The notes below the pieces were generated by a model. It made no database searches. It was not told the DNA's origin and saw only the letters and a program-made list of their open reading frames with translations. From contig OZ251253.1 of NCBI GenBank assembly GCA_965240325.2, forward strand, positions 682,001 through 746,000: 64,000 bases of DNA. Reading direction: 5' to 3'. This DNA comes from Rebecca billardiae RCC1528 (lineage: Eukaryota; Haptophyta). Numbering within the stretch: position 1 is the stretch's first letter; the number at the start of each line of letters is the position of its first letter. Of this stretch, positions 10,680 to 21,829 are shown piece after piece. The position numbers and the translations under genes are program-made.

Positions 10680-12686
10680 ATGCTGCTGCGCGAGGACTCG
10701 GCGTCGAGCGCGTCGCGCGCGGACGCGCCGATCCCGACCGTGCCGACCGACAAGTACCTGCCGCACGCGCACCACACGCACACCCACGCCGACGTGCCCG
10801 TGCCCGCCGTGCTGTCGGGCTGCGCCATGTGCCTGGTCGCGGGCATGCCGTACGCGTTCGGCGCGTACGCGGCGACGCTCAAGGCGGAGCTGGGGATGCG
10901 CCAGGGCGGGATGGCGAGCCTGGGCGTGGCGCTCGACTTTGGCCTGTACCTCGCCATGCCGCTCAGCGGCACCTTCTTCGACACGTTTGGCACGCCCGCG
11001 ACCGCGCTGCTCGCTGCGCTGCTCGTCGTGTGCGGCAACGGCAGCATCGCCGCGATGCTCGCGCACGTGGAGGGCGGCGGGCAGGCGCCGCCGTTCGGCG
11101 TGGTCGCGCTCGCCTTCCTCTGCGCCGGCATGGGCGGCGGCTTCACCAACATGACCGCCGTCGGCACCAACGTCAAGCGCACGCCGCTGCACCACCGCGC
11201 GCTCGTGATCGCGACGCACTCCGCGTGCTTCGGCATCTCGGCGCTCGTGGTGGTGTCGACGCTGGGCGCGCTGTCGGCGGACGGGACGCGGCTCTCGCGC
11301 TTCTTCGGCGCGTGGGCGCTGATCACCGGCCTCGTCGGCTGCCTCGGCGGCGCCGTGCTCTCCTCGCGCCTCGGCGGAGACCCGCACCCGGGCCACCTGA
11401 TTGAAGACTTCCACCTCGAGCTGGCGGTGGACGACCAGCTGCGCGCGCGCGCCTCCTCCGCGCACGCGGCGGTGATGTCGCTCTCGCTCGACGCGGGGCT
11501 GGACACGCTGCTCGCGCGGCTGGACGGCGGTGCCGACGCGCCCGCCGCGGCCGACGCGGCCGCCGCCGCGCCGCCCCGCCTCAGCCTCGGCGCGCCCGCG
11601 CGCGGCGCGCGGCTCAGCCTGGGCAGCGCGCTGCCGGGCGGCGGCGGCGGCGGCGCCGGCCGCGGCGACGCGCAGCTCGCGCACGCGGCCGCGCCCGCGT
11701 CGGACCTGCGGCTGGTGGAGGCGGAGGTGCCGGTGGCGGTGGCGATCGCGCACGAGGCGTCCTCGCTGCGCCTCCTCGCGCGCGTCTGCGTGCACGCCGA
11801 CTTTTGGCTGCTGGAGGCGTCCCTCTTCTGCGCGTTCGGTGCAGGGCTGTTCGTGGTGAACAACGTCGGGCCGTGCGTCGCGTCCGCGGGCGGCAGCGCG
11901 GCGCAGGGCGCGCTCGCGACGGCGATCTTCCCGGTGGGGAACGCGCTGGGGCGCGGCTCGTTCGCGCTGCTCAGCGGGCTGCCGTGCTGGCCGCTCCCGC
12001 GCATGCGCCGCGGTCACTGGCTCGTCGCCGGGCTGGCTCTCTCATCGCTCGCGTACGCAGCCGCCGCGCTGGCCTATGACGCCGGCCGCGTGCACGTGGT
12101 GTACGCGCTGGTGGCGCTGATCTCGCCGGCGTACGGGCTGGCGTGGGTGGTGGCGCAGTCGGTGCTGGCGGAGAGTTACCCGCTTGAGAACTTTGGCACG
12201 ATGCTCGGCCTCGTCTCGCTCACCGCCGGCGCCGCGGGCTTTGCCTTCAACGAGGCGGGCGCCGCGCTGTACGAGAGAGCGCTCGGCGTGCTGCACGCGG
12301 AGGCGCACGGCATGGTCGAGGAGGAGCCCGCGCCGGGGGGCGGCGGCGGCGGCGGCGGGGGCGAGGACGACTGCGTGGGCGCGAGCTGCTTCCGCACTGC
12401 GTTCTGGCTCATGTGCGCCGCAGCGGCCGCGGGCGCGCTCGCCGCGTCTGCGTTCGCGCCGTACACGCAGTCGCCCGCCATGCTCGAGGCGGAGGACAAG
12501 GCGGACGAGGCCATCCTCGCCTCGCTCGACGTCTCGAGGCAGCACAGCCGCTCCACGCGCACGAGCCGGAGCAACCTGCCGGGCACGCCCGCGCGTGGCG
12601 GGGACGCGAGCGACTCGGGCGTGGGCGTGGCGCGGCGCGGCGCGGGCGTGCCGCCAGGCAGCGCGCCGACAGCAGCCACCAAGTGA
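10680..12686 (+). CDS. Nodulin-like/monocarboxylate-type major facilitator transporter
   Basis: A single exon of 668 residues from ATG 10680 (MLLREDSASS). After a His-rich cytoplasmic leader it shows the nodulin-like first helix pair (CAMCLVAGMPYAFGAYAATLK), MRQGGMASLGVALDFGLYLAMPLSGTFFDTFG with the MFS helix 2-3 loop acid, and about twelve hydrophobic segments. A variable 120-residue loop of Ala/Gly/Ser (about 11400-11730) splits the two halves. The second half contains FGAGLFVVNNVGP and SPAYGLAWVVAQSVLAESYP. The tail (12480-12680) is hydrophilic with Ser/Arg. Nodulin-like MFS proteins are eukaryotic plasma-membrane or organelle carriers of largely unknown substrate; none is assigned here. 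Confidence 0.8.
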   Translation: MLLREDSASSASRADAPIPTVPTDKYLPHAHHTHTHADVPVPAVLSGCAMCLVAGMPYAFGAYAATLKAELGMRQGGMASLGVALDFGLYLAMPLSGTFFDTFGTPATALLAALLVVCGNGSIAAMLAHVEGGGQAPPFGVVALAFLCAGMGGGFTNMTAVGTNVKRTPLHHRALVIATHSACFGISALVVVSTLGALSADGTRLSRFFGAWALITGLVGCLGGAVLSSRLGGDPHPGHLIEDFHLELAVDDQLRARASSAHAAVMSLSLDAGLDTLLARLDGGADAPAAADAAAAAPPRLSLGAPARGARLSLGSALPGGGGGGAGRGDAQLAHAAAPASDLRLVEAEVPVAVAIAHEASSLRLLARVCVHADFWLLEASLFCAFGAGLFVVNNVGPCVASAGGSAAQGALATAIFPVGNALGRGSFALLSGLPCWPLPRMRRGHWLVAGLALSSLAYAAAALAYDAGRVHVVYALVALISPAYGLAWVVAQSVLAESYPLENFGTMLGLVSLTAGAAGFAFNEAGAALYERALGVLHAEAHGMVEEEPAPGGGGGGGGGEDDCVGASCFRTAFWLMCAAAAAGALAASAFAPYTQSPAMLEAEDKADEAILASLDVSRQHSRSTRTSRSNLPGTPARGGDASDSGVGVARRGAGVPPGSAPTAATK

Positions 12687-13607
12687 TCGACCGGAGTCCG
12701 GACTGAATCGGCGGATGATGCCATCATGCAGATGATGCTGATGGCATATGTAGGCGCGATGTATTAGCAGTTCCGCCGACCCGCCGCCGCGCTCCTTTTG
12801 GGCCGGGAGGCGGCGCGGCTCCGCGGCGGCTCGTCGCAAACTCGCAACCTGTTACCAATTACCAATACCTGCTGGCGGCACCGCGTATATGCATGATGGC
12901 CCGCCATATGGCCGCGCCGCATCCACCGCGTCTTAATTTTTATAATAATAATATAGTTAAGTTATATTTATAATATATATATATAATAAAGCGCGGCGCC
13001 CGTGGTCGTCCATGTAAATTGACAGCGCGCGCGTATCACTATCATCTGGACATCTGGCGTCGGGCCGGGCCCGCGAACTCTACGGGCGGCTGGCCGCCAT
13101 GTGCCGGGACGGCGGCGGGTGGCGCAGGGGCCTCTGCCGATGCTATCCGGCGGCTGCTGCGTGGCCTGCTGCCGTGGTCGAGCCCGAGGCAGAGTGTGAG
13201 TCGACCGCGCCGAGCAGCTCACCGCTTCCGAGCTCGAGCTGCGCGTGGTCGGACCAGATGACGGCCCGCTGCTGCCCAAGCGCACACGCAAGGACGCCCG
13301 AGCAGACGCGTTCAGTCCGAGCAAAGCCTGGTCGGCGTACGAGCGCGAGCGAGCACAGACACGGCACGAGCGCACGCGTGACGGCTCGTGCGACCAGCTC
13401 GTCGGCTTGGTCATCGGGCTGCTGTCGCTCGTCGCCTCGCTCGTCAAGTCGCACTCAGCTGAGCACACAGACATCTCTCCCGCCGTTCAGCTGATCGACG
13501 AGGACGAGGCGGCCAAGGCGGCGGCGGCCCACACGCCTGGAGGAGGAGCGCCGGAGGAGGCGGAGCTCCCGGCCGCGTGCTCACGCCCGGACGGCCACGC
13601 CTGCCGG
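12687..13607. other. Intergenic region with AT-rich island
   Basis: Convergent 3' ends of the MFS gene and the stomatin-like gene. An unusually AT-rich stretch at about 12934-12991 (TTAATTTTTATAATAATAATA and TATATA runs) stands out from the GC-rich surroundings and may act in transcription termination or polyadenylation for one or both genes. No convincing gene seen. Confidence 0.5.
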
Positions 13608-13874
13608 TCAGGGCTGCCGCTGCTGCTGCGGCGACGGCAGCGGCGCGCGCCAGTCCGCCGCACGCTCCGCCGCGCCCGTCGCGGCGCCTCCGCCGCCGAG
13701 CATGCGCTCAGTGGCCGCCACGCGCTGCGCTTGCCGCAAGAGGTCGTGCGCCTCGAGCAGCTCGTCCGCGCCCCCGGCCGCCAGCCCCATCGGCGAGCCG
13801 CCGCCGCCACCCGCCACCGAGCCGCCGAGCTCGTCCCCCGCCTCGCCCGGCCGCGTGCCCACGCCACCGCCCGG

Positions 13875-13923
<49 letters not shown>

Positions 13924-15056
13924 GTGGAGCTGCTGACCATCGTGCGGTAGAGCGAGAGCGCGGAGGCGACCGCGGCGGGCGCGTCCGCGATGTTCGCCGG
14001 CAGCACCACCGTGTTGCCCGCCTTCGCGATCTGGCCGAACGCGCGGATGTACTGCTCGGCGACGCGCAGCGCGACCGCGTGCTGGGCGTGCGGCGCGCCG
14101 CCGATCGCGGCCGCGAGCCGCTCGACCGCCTGCGCGCTCGCGCCGGCGGCGGCGAGGGTGGCGGCCGCCTCCGCCTCGGCGAGGTTGATGCGCTCCTGCT
14201 TCGACGCCTCCGACGCGAGGATCGTCGCGCGCTTCGCCGCCTCCGCGCCGTTGATCGCCGCGTCGCGGTCGCCCTCCGAGTCCAGGACGGCCGCGCGCTT
14301 CCGACGCTCCGCCTCCGCCTCCAGCTCCATGGCGGCGCGCACCGCCTTGGGCGGCGTGATGTCGCGCAGCTCGTACCGCATGCACTGCACGCCCCACGGC
14401 TCGGCGGCGAGGTTGATCGAGTCCACAATGTTCGCGTTCAGCGCCTCCCGCTCCTGGAACGTCCGGTCGAGCGAGATCTTGCCGAGCTCGGAGCGCATCG
14501 TCGTCTGCGCGAGCTGCGTGATCGCAAAGTGCGCGTCGTCGATGCCGTAGGACGCCTTGTACGCGTCGACGACGCGGATGTACAGGATGCCGTCGATCGC
14601 GATGCTCACGTTGTCCTTGGTGATCGCCGTCTGCGAGGGCACCGTGATCGCCTCCTGCGCGCGCGCGCGGCGTGTGCCGGCGGCGGCGGCGGCCGTGCGG
14701 CGACGCGCGGCAGTGTGAAGGTGGGGTCGCGCACGCGCGCGCGCGAGCAGTGGCGCCGTGCTCGAAGGCGCGCGCCCTCGCGCCCCTGCCCTCCCGCCCC
14801 GGCTGCGCGGTTGCGCGCGCACCTCCTTGAGGTTGTGCACGTACGCGACCTTGTCGACGAGCGGGATCAGCAGGTGGATGCCCGGCGGCAGCACGGCGCG
14901 GAACTTTCCGAAGCGCTCGACGACGTAGGCGGTCTGCTGCGGCACGATGTGCAGGCCAAAGTTCATCGGCGGCGCGCTCGGCCCGAACGAGGAGAGCCGG
15001 CGCGCGGCACGCGAGGCCGCCGCGGCCGGCAACCGCGCGCGCGAGAGCGCCAGCAT
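13608..15056 (-). CDS. STOML2: Stomatin-like protein 2, mitochondrial (SPFH/prohibitin-domain)
   Basis: Two exons, 15056-14823 and 14654-13608, separated by a 168-bp GTGCGC...GCAG intron, give 426 residues. The Arg/Ala/Ser-rich start (MLALSRARLPAAAASRAARR) is a typical mitochondrial presequence. The SPFH domain is nearly textbook: VPQQTAYVVERFGKF, PGIHLLIPLVDKVAYVHNLKE, joined across the intron to EAITVPSQTAITKDNVSIAI, then DAYKASYGIDDAHFAITQLA, TTMRSELGKISLDRTF and RDITPPKAVRAAMELEAEAE. A helical Ala/Glu region and NTVVLPANIADAP follow as in animal STOML2. The family forms inner-membrane scaffolds binding cardiolipin and prohibitins and supports respiratory assembly. The C-terminus carries a Gly/Glu low-complexity stretch not usual in the family. 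Divergent from the F-box/LRR gene. Confidence 0.93.
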
Positions 15057-15424
15057 TGCCGGTTCACGGGGATGCCCGAAGCAGCGAGACCTGCTTCTTC
15101 AGCATGGCGGCCCGCGCCCGCATCCGGACTCTCAAGATGAGGATAATGAACGACGCGGCTCTTTTGAACTTGAAAGGCTGAGGTTTGGGCATCGATTATT
15201 ACCACCACACCCGCCTTGCTAGCAGAACTGACGGCTTGACGAGACTGCTGTATTCATCTCCGCGCCGCAGATCTTCTGCCGAAGCAGCTCCCGGACCACG
15301 CCGCGCTGTGAGTTGAAAGGCCAGGGTGTGGGGCCCTCTCGACGCCCCCTTCCCTCCCTTCGCGCGCCGAGCGAAACCGCGCTCGCGTCGCTCGCTCGCG
15401 CGCGCGCGGCGCCCCGCACCCCCG
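15057..15424. promoter_or_regulatory. Shared upstream region of stomatin-like and F-box/LRR genes
   Basis: 368 bp between two divergent ATG codons, locally less GC-rich (15110-15260) than either gene. This is compatible with 5' UTRs plus a bidirectional promoter. No specific site recognised. Confidence 0.35.
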
Positions 15425-17442
15425 ATGGCGGCAGCGGGCGAGTGGGACGCGATGTCGGGCGCGCCCACCGAGGTCTCGATCGACCAGCACGAGTCGATGG
15501 AGTGCGACGACGGCTACGACGGCTCGAAGAAGCCAAACCTCGGCCTGCTCGACGCGGACGCGACCGCGCACCTCGCGTCCTTCCTGCCGCTGCACGACCT
15601 GCTCACCGCGACGCGGGTGTGCGCGGAGTGGAAGCGCACCTTCGCCCCGTGCGTCGAGAGCATCTGCGTCTCCACGCTCGCGCTCGGCCCGACCGCGCTC
15701 GAGGCGGCGCTCGCGCAGCTCGCGCGCCGCTTCCCGTCGGTGCACACGCTCCGGCTGCAGGGCTCGTCGATCGCGGACGCGCACGTGCACACGGCGGCGG
15801 CGCAGCAGCCCAACCTCACCTCGCTCTCCATCGCCCAGTGCGACAACGTCACCGACGCCGCCTTCGCCTGCCTCGCGGCCGAGACGCCCGCGCTGCGCGC
15901 GCTCAACGCGCTCGGCTGCCGCGACGTCACCAACGACGGCGTGCGCCGGCTTGGCGCCGGCTGCCGCCAGCTCACGACGCTGTGCCTCGGGTGGTGCGAC
16001 ATCTCGGACAACGCGCTGCTCGTGCTCGCGAAGCACTGCACGCTCCTCGAGCTCCTCGACGTCTCCGGCTGCGGGCGGATCTCGGACGCGGGCGTGACGG
16101 CGGTGACCGCCGGCTGCGCGCGGCTGCACACGCTCGCGCTCGAGGGGTGCCGCGAGGTGTCGGCGTGGGCGGTGGCGCAGGGCGGCGCCGCGCCGCTCAC
16201 GAGCCTCAACATGGGCGGGTGCACCCTCGTCACCGACGCCGGCGTCGGCGCCATCGCCGCCGCCCACCCGGACCTCACCTCGCTGTCGCTCCGGCTGTGC
16301 CGCGCGGTCGGCGACACGGCGCTCCGCTTCCTGGCGCTGCGCTGCCGCGCGCTCTCGTCGCTCGACATCAGCAGATGCGGCACGGTGACCGACGCGGGCG
16401 TGAGCACGGTCGCCGCCGCGTGCCCCCACCTCCGCGACATCGACCTCGAGGGCTACGGCGACATCACCGACTCGACTCTGTACGCACTCGCGCAGAGCTG
16501 CCCGTCGCTGCAGCAGCTCAACCTGTGGGTCTGCTCGCAGGTCTCGGACTCGGGGATACAGACGGTGGCGGCGGCGTGCCCGCAGCTGCGCGCGCTCGAC
16601 GTGAGGTGCGCGCGCGCCGCACGCGCGCGCGCGCGCGCGCCGGCGCCCGGCAGGCGCGCGCCGCCCGCGCCGCGCGCCGCCGCGCGCTCACGCGCGAGGG
16701 ACGCGCGCACCGCCGCGCCGCGGCCGCGCGGCTGCGCGCGCGCCACCGCGCCAGGCTGTGCGGCAAGGTGAGCGGCGGCGCGATCCAGGCGATCGCGGCG
16801 AACTGCCCGCACCTGGAGGCGCTGTACCTCGAGCGCGCCGGCCGCGTGAACGACGAGGCCATCGTCGCGATCGCGCGCAACTGCCCCGAGCTGCGCACGC
16901 TCGACCTCGGCTGGTGCGAGGTGTCGGATGCGTCGCTCAGCGCGCTCGCCTCGCACTGCCGAGAGCTCGCCTGCCTCAACCTGGGGTACTGCGACCAGGT
17001 GACGGACGAGGGGATCACCACGCTCGCGCGGGGCTGCCGCCGCCTCGCCTCGCTCGACATTGGCGGCTGCGCCAAGCTCACCAACGCCGCGCTCACGGCG
17101 ATCGCGGAGGTGCGCGCCGCGCGCCGCGCGCCGAGCCCGCGTGCCGGGCGCTCCGCGCGCGCGCACGCGCGCGCTCGCCGAGCGCCGCCGCCGTGCTGAG
17201 CGTCGGTCGCGCCCGTGCGCCACGCCGCTCGCGCGCCGGTTGTGTTCGCGCAGGCGTGCCCCAACCTGCAGTCGCTCGACCTGGGCGGGTGCAAGAAGCT
17301 CGTCACGGACGAGGGCCTGTGCGCGATCGCGCGCAACTGCCCGGGGCTGCGCTCCATCAACCTGCGCTTCTGCGAGCAGGTGACGGACGCGGGCGTGCAG
17401 GCGGTGCAGGCGGCGTGCGCGAACGTGCAGGTGCGGCGCTGA
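15425..17442 (+). CDS. F-box/leucine-rich-repeat protein (FBXL2/20-like)
   Basis: Three exons, 15425-16605, 16755-17109 and 17254-17442, total 574 residues. Both introns start GTGCGC, end CAG, and restore the repeat register exactly. An F-box-like helix set is at residues 38-72 (ATAHLASFLPLHDLLTATRV, then CAEWKR). About 15 cysteine-containing LRRs of 25-26 residues follow, of the form L.LGWC.ISD.AL..LA..C..L..L. F-box/LRR proteins are substrate receptors of SCF (Skp1-cullin-F-box) ubiquitin ligases, with the LRR horseshoe binding the target. The C-terminus (ACANVQVRR) lacks a prenylation CaaX box. Substrate unknown. Confidence 0.88.
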
Positions 17443-18134
17443 CGACGGCCGCGCGGCGGCGCGGCGGTGCGTGGGCCCGCGCCGCAGGCGGCCCGTGGCC
17501 GCTGCAGCCGCGGCCCCACGCCCTCGCCAGCCGCCGCCAGAGCCGAGCGCTGCGCCGCACACACGGCCGGCCGCCTGCGCGTCTGCCGCCGCGGGCACAC
17601 GCGGGGCCTCGCCGGTGCCGTGTGCGCATCGGGCCGGGCCAGCGCGGCGGTGCCGCGCAAGGCCGTGGGGCCCGCTCGGCTTTGCGACGGCCCGCTGCCG
17701 GGTGTCGGCGCTGCTGCTGGTCTGCCAGTCGGCAGGCGACGATCAGCCGGCCGCCGGTCTCCGAGGTGATGAAGACCGAGATGACCGTCAGGCGTCACGG
17801 CGGCCGTGACACTCTGTGGCGGCGCGGCTCACCGGCTGATGGTAGCGGCGGACGCTATAGCATGCGGCATCGTCCGCCTACTAGCCGCTCAGCAATGGTC
17901 GGACGAGTACTACTGGGCCTCTACACGCCATGCCGCCCTGGCTCGTAGCTTCAAGTTCAGACTCCTCTTGTGACTTTGAGCTTGATGAGTCATCGCGTCC
18001 GATCCCTCGCCGCCAGATGATCCTTGTGTAGACCGTTGGCGCGAATCGGCGAGGCGCTCGAAGACGGTGTGCGACCGCGAGCGCGGTCGTCCGCCAACGA
18101 ACAACCGCGCCCTCCGCGACCAGCAGCGACACCC
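17443..18134. other. Intergenic region
   Basis: About 690 bp between the F-box/LRR and RCC1-like genes on the same strand. GC content drops from about 17700 onward. The only open frames are antisense or frame shadows without family resemblance. No repeat or element recognised. Confidence 0.4.
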
Positions 18135-19643
18135 ATGTCACGACGCACCGCGAGCGCGTCATCGGCGCCTTCGCCACTATCCGAGCTGCCAAAGGAGATT
18201 ATCGAGCGCATCATCTCGACGCTCGACGACCCACGTGATTTTGCCGCCGTCAACGCCGCCTCGCGCCTCTTCCGCGGCGAGCCCGGCGGCAGCTCGCCTG
18301 TCGAGAACGTGCTCCGCGAGCGCGCGCTGCGGCGTGGGCACTTCCACCGCGCGTGCCAAGCGTCCGACTCCGAGATCGACATAGCGGGTGTAGACGAGCT
18401 GCTCATCCGCGAGGCCGTGCTCGAGCTCGCCCATGCGCACACGCACGTGGCCATCGCCTCCGGGCGCATGTCTCTCAGCCGCAAAACTTGCCTGAGCGCG
18501 TGCGTCGATGCCGCCGGAGGGCTGCACACCTTCGGCGAGGAGTTGACCGTCGTGTTTGGACAAGCTGGCATCCTTCTGTCGATGGGCCTCGCCCACGGTG
18601 CACCCGCTGCGCTTGACCAGCAGGACTTGCTCGACGCGCCGGTTTTGCTCCCCATCCCCACCAAGTCCCTGTCAACGGTGCGCGTGTGCGCCGTGGCTGC
18701 AGGGTCCGAGCATCTGCTCGCGCTAGGTGAGTGCGGCACGGTCTACGCATGTGGCGTCAATGCGTACGGCCAGCTCGGGTCTTCTGACACCCTGACGAGC
18801 CGCTCGTTCAAGGCGGTGCACGCGCTGACAGGCGAGTTTGTCGTTTGCATCGCCAGCGGGGGCGACAGCAGCATCGCGCTCACAGCAGCTGGCGTCGCCT
18901 ACAGCTGGGGCGACAACAGCTGGGGCAAGCTCGGCCACGGTGACTTCGTCAACCGGCTCGCCCCAGCGTGCATCAAGACGACCACGTGCCTTCGCATGGG
19001 TGGCGTCGCGCAGGGCCCCGATCACACGCTGCTCCTCGATACGCGCGGCCGCGTCCACGCGTGTGGCCTTGCATTTCGTGGCCTTGGGCATGGGCATACG
19101 CCGCAGCGCATCAAGGCACTCGCACACGCGCGGATCGTGCACGTCAGCGCTGGCCGGGCGCACAACCTGGCCACCGACGACATGGGCGCCGTGCACCTCT
19201 TCCGCTTGAGCCAGTCCAGCAGCATCGATGACGACGAGCCTGCCGAGGTTGGCATCCGGTGTGAGCGCATCGAGGCGCTCGCACACGTGCACGCCGTGCG
19301 CACCAGCGCCGGATTTGACACCAGCGCGGTGGTCGGCTCGGACGGCAGCGTCCACACGTTCGGTGACAACCTGACTGGGAATCTCGGGCACGGTGTCGGG
19401 GCTGAGGGCACCGAGCGCTCCCTGGCTTCCTCCGTGCCTACGCAGGTCCTCGAGCGTGAGCGCGTGCTGAGCTGCTCCCTCGGCCTCACCCACTCGCTGT
19501 TTGTCGCAGCCGATGGCGGGGTGCACGCGTGCGGCGAGGTGTCCGCCGCGCTGGGCTGCGGCGCGAGCATGCTAGGGGGGCCCAGCGCAGTGGCGCAGCT
19601 GCAGCGCGTCACGCTCTTGCCATGTGTGCGCACTCGCCCGTAG
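18135..19643 (+). CDS. F-box-like protein with RCC1 repeats
   Basis: Single exon, 502 residues from ATG 18135 (MSRRTASASS). Residues 15-50 (SPLSELPKEIIERIISTLDD, then PRDFAAVNAASRLFR) match an F-box. The rest is a series of RCC1-type blades with the hallmark pattern VYACGVNAYGQLG, YSWGDNSWGKLGHGD and VHTFGDNLTGNLGHG, about six to seven in total. RCC1 folds are seven-blade propellers used for guanine-nucleotide exchange or as protein interaction platforms. F-box plus RCC1 suggests an SCF adaptor rather than a Ran GEF. The codon bias is less GC-extreme than neighbouring genes, and the gene is intronless. The in-frame upstream start at 18024 is not ATG. Confidence 0.82.
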   Translation: MSRRTASASSAPSPLSELPKEIIERIISTLDDPRDFAAVNAASRLFRGEPGGSSPVENVLRERALRRGHFHRACQASDSEIDIAGVDELLIREAVLELAHAHTHVAIASGRMSLSRKTCLSACVDAAGGLHTFGEELTVVFGQAGILLSMGLAHGAPAALDQQDLLDAPVLLPIPTKSLSTVRVCAVAAGSEHLLALGECGTVYACGVNAYGQLGSSDTLTSRSFKAVHALTGEFVVCIASGGDSSIALTAAGVAYSWGDNSWGKLGHGDFVNRLAPACIKTTTCLRMGGVAQGPDHTLLLDTRGRVHACGLAFRGLGHGHTPQRIKALAHARIVHVSAGRAHNLATDDMGAVHLFRLSQSSSIDDDEPAEVGIRCERIEALAHVHAVRTSAGFDTSAVVGSDGSVHTFGDNLTGNLGHGVGAEGTERSLASSVPTQVLERERVLSCSLGLTHSLFVAADGGVHACGEVSAALGCGASMLGGPSAVAQLQRVTLLPCVRTRP

Positions 19644-20680
19644 GCTCCAGGTGAGCCCAGACTGGACAGACCCCGCACGGGCGCGCGTGCCTGCCCGCGT
19701 GTGGCGGGCCAGAATCAGCGCACCGCGCCGACCGCGCGCTGTGCCGGCCATCGTGAGAGAGCAGTGTTTTACAGAGTCGGGATGACTGCCCATGATGCTG
19801 TCGATGATGTGTGCCTCCGAGGACTAGCGCGTGCTAAGCTGCTGCATTCGGGGTGGCCCGACGCTGCTCGCCACGGCCGACGGTCGCGGCGCCCGGATGC
19901 GTGCGGCATCACTATTCGGACGGTGCGCCGCGGACTGTCAGACTCACTCAGAGCTGGCCGCGGACCCGGCATCACCCCCGGGCTTTGATGGTGATGCATG
20001 CGCGCGAATAAACTACTCGGAAAGGCCAGCACCGGCTGCTGCGCGTCATGCTACCTACTGCTCGTGTGTGCTAGTAGCGCTGCTCGTCTATTCACAGCTA
20101 GTGACGAGCGCGCTGGTTTTTGACGACCATGAACGCATTGGCCCGTGCGCCCGTTGTTCAACGGTGCCTGCGCGGCACGGCCTCGGAGACCGCGGCACAC
20201 GACCGTGGCCGTGTCCGTGTCCGTGGCACTGACAGCTTGACTGTGCGAGACAGCGTGACGAGCGGTAGCGAGTGGTCGTGCCGCATTCCAGCGAGCGGGT
20301 GGTGTAATGGTACGGCATCAGGCTCAGAGATGAGGATCGGACGACCGGTCGCGGCTGCCGACGATGTGCACTGGCGTTGTGGATGCGGGAACGATGCCGC
20401 GCGCCCCGACGGTCACCTTTGGCGTGCCAGCTGCCCGAGCGTGCAGCGAGGTAGGTGCCTGGTGCCAGCCCCGGCAAACGGCAGATGACCATTGACCAAC
20501 GACCGCGACGAGCCGTGCGGACTGCGGACGACGCGAAAGTAATATTTTCGGGCGCGCCGCCCGGCCGCTGGTAGAAAACCTCCGGACGGACCCACGATCC
20601 ACCTGCGCTGCGCGGCTCGCATGGCCCTGCTGTGCCCCGAGCGACGGCGATGGTGCAGGTCCGGATGTCAGCTGGCAGTC
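19644..20680. other. Intergenic region, no supported gene
   Basis: About 1 kb of moderate GC with frequent stops in all frames. The tRNA-like string GCGGGTGGTGTAATGGTA near 20297 has no matching acceptor stem or T-loop. No repeat or mobile element recognised. Confidence 0.4.
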
Positions 20681-21242
20681 TCAGCCGCTGGTAGCAGCTG
20701 GTCGAGCCTGCCCCGTGCTCCCCGAGCGGTCGCGTACGCGCCTGCCGCTCAAGCCAGCTGGCTGGCTTGCGGCGGCTAGCGCTGCGGCGTCGTCCAGGGT
20801 GCGCTTCGTCCGCTGCTGCGGCAGCTCATCGTCGTCCAAGTCGTCGCCCGGGGGGGAGTCTCGGTCCTCGTGGAGCGGGGCAGCAGGGACTGGCGTGGGT
20901 GCAGCGGTCGGCGCCAGGCGCGCCGCCTTGCGCGCCCGGCGTTCCTTGACGGCGCGGCTCGTCGAGGAGCGACGGCTCGATGGATAACGAACCCGTCGGC
21001 CCTCGGCGTCGCGCCGTTGCCCGCGCTTCCCACGCCGGGGCTTCTTCTTCCGCTTCCGAGAGTGCTGCTGCTCGTCGTTCGCCTGCAGCACCTCAGCGTC
21101 CGAGCCCTGCGCGGCGGACGGGCGCACATACTTGTATGCTCCTGCCGCCACCGCCCGGGCCGGCCTTTTGTGGAGTCGTGTTTATCGGTGGCCGGATCTC
21201 GCCAACGACCTCGTAAAAGGCCCTTGCTCGTAAGCGCCGCAT
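20681..21242 (-). CDS. Possible small basic, probably nuclear, protein
   Basis: A frame from ATG 21242 (MRRLRARAFYEVVGEIRPP) and a second frame ending at 20681 both look coding. The second holds SDAEVLQANDEQQHSRKRKK, a nuclear-localisation-like basic run (RKRKKKPRRGKRGQRR), then Ser/Arg and acidic patches. The frames could be joined by removal of 25 bases (GTATGTGCG...CGCGCAG), which is too short for most spliceosomes, so the structure is unresolved. It lies 158 bp upstream of, and divergent from, the gene at 21401. No family recognised. Confidence 0.4.
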
Positions 21243-21400
21243 TTCGCACAGTCCCTCTAAACCGTTGCGCTCGGCCGGCCCGCACAACGGTGAGTCGTCG
21301 GTGACTGGTCGGCGGTTGATACCAAGTCATTGTCAGTTGATGACGCGCCAACTGGCGCCCGGGAACGAAGTGTCGTCGGCGCGCTCGTCGGCACAGCAGC

Positions 21401-21829
21401 ATGGTCATGGACGTGGGAACGATCGAGACGGACGTGGCGGCGGAGCTCAAGCCGAAGCGGCCGCACCCGCGCGGCCGGCGCGGCGGGCGGAGCGCGCGCG
21501 CGGCCCGCAAGCCCATCCCCACCTACTGCCCGAACCCGGCCTTCCCGCTTTCGGCGTGGCCGCAGCCCGTGCTCGCGGTGCCGAGCACAACCGCCGCCTG
21601 GCCTTCGCAACCGGGCGCCACCCACGTGCACGCGCATGGACACGCGGCGGCTGCCGCGGGGCCGATGCTAGTCTTCATGCACAAGCCGCCGCCGCCGCCC
21701 GGCCCGCCGCCGCGCCCGAGCCGGGAGGAGATCCCGGAGTTGGCGCCGCTGCCGACGCGCACGGACAGCTGCAGCAGCGCGCTCGTGCCGACGCTGTGCG
21801 CGCTCAGCGTGCTCACGAGCAGCGACTAG
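21401..21829 (+). CDS. Hypothetical Pro-rich protein
   Basis: 142 residues from ATG 21401 (MVMDVGTIETDVAAELKPKR). A basic N-terminal patch (PHPRGRRGGRSARAARK) is followed by PIPTYCPNPAFPLSAWP, a His/Ala segment, a poly-Pro stretch and an acidic-to-Ser end. The codon pattern is consistent with coding (G/C at third positions). No family recognised, and no signal peptide or TM helix. Divergent from the small basic gene. Confidence 0.45.
   Translation: MVMDVGTIETDVAAELKPKRPHPRGRRGGRSARAARKPIPTYCPNPAFPLSAWPQPVLAVPSTTAAWPSQPGATHVHAHGHAAAAAGPMLVFMHKPPPPPGPPPRPSREEIPELAPLPTRTDSCSSALVPTLCALSVLTSSD

Noticed and set aside
20290-20365. tRNA-like sequence GCGGGTGGTGTAATGGTA
   Set aside because: Resembles a tRNA-Gly/Glu 5' half, but there is no anticodon stem, T-loop or matching acceptor arm downstream.
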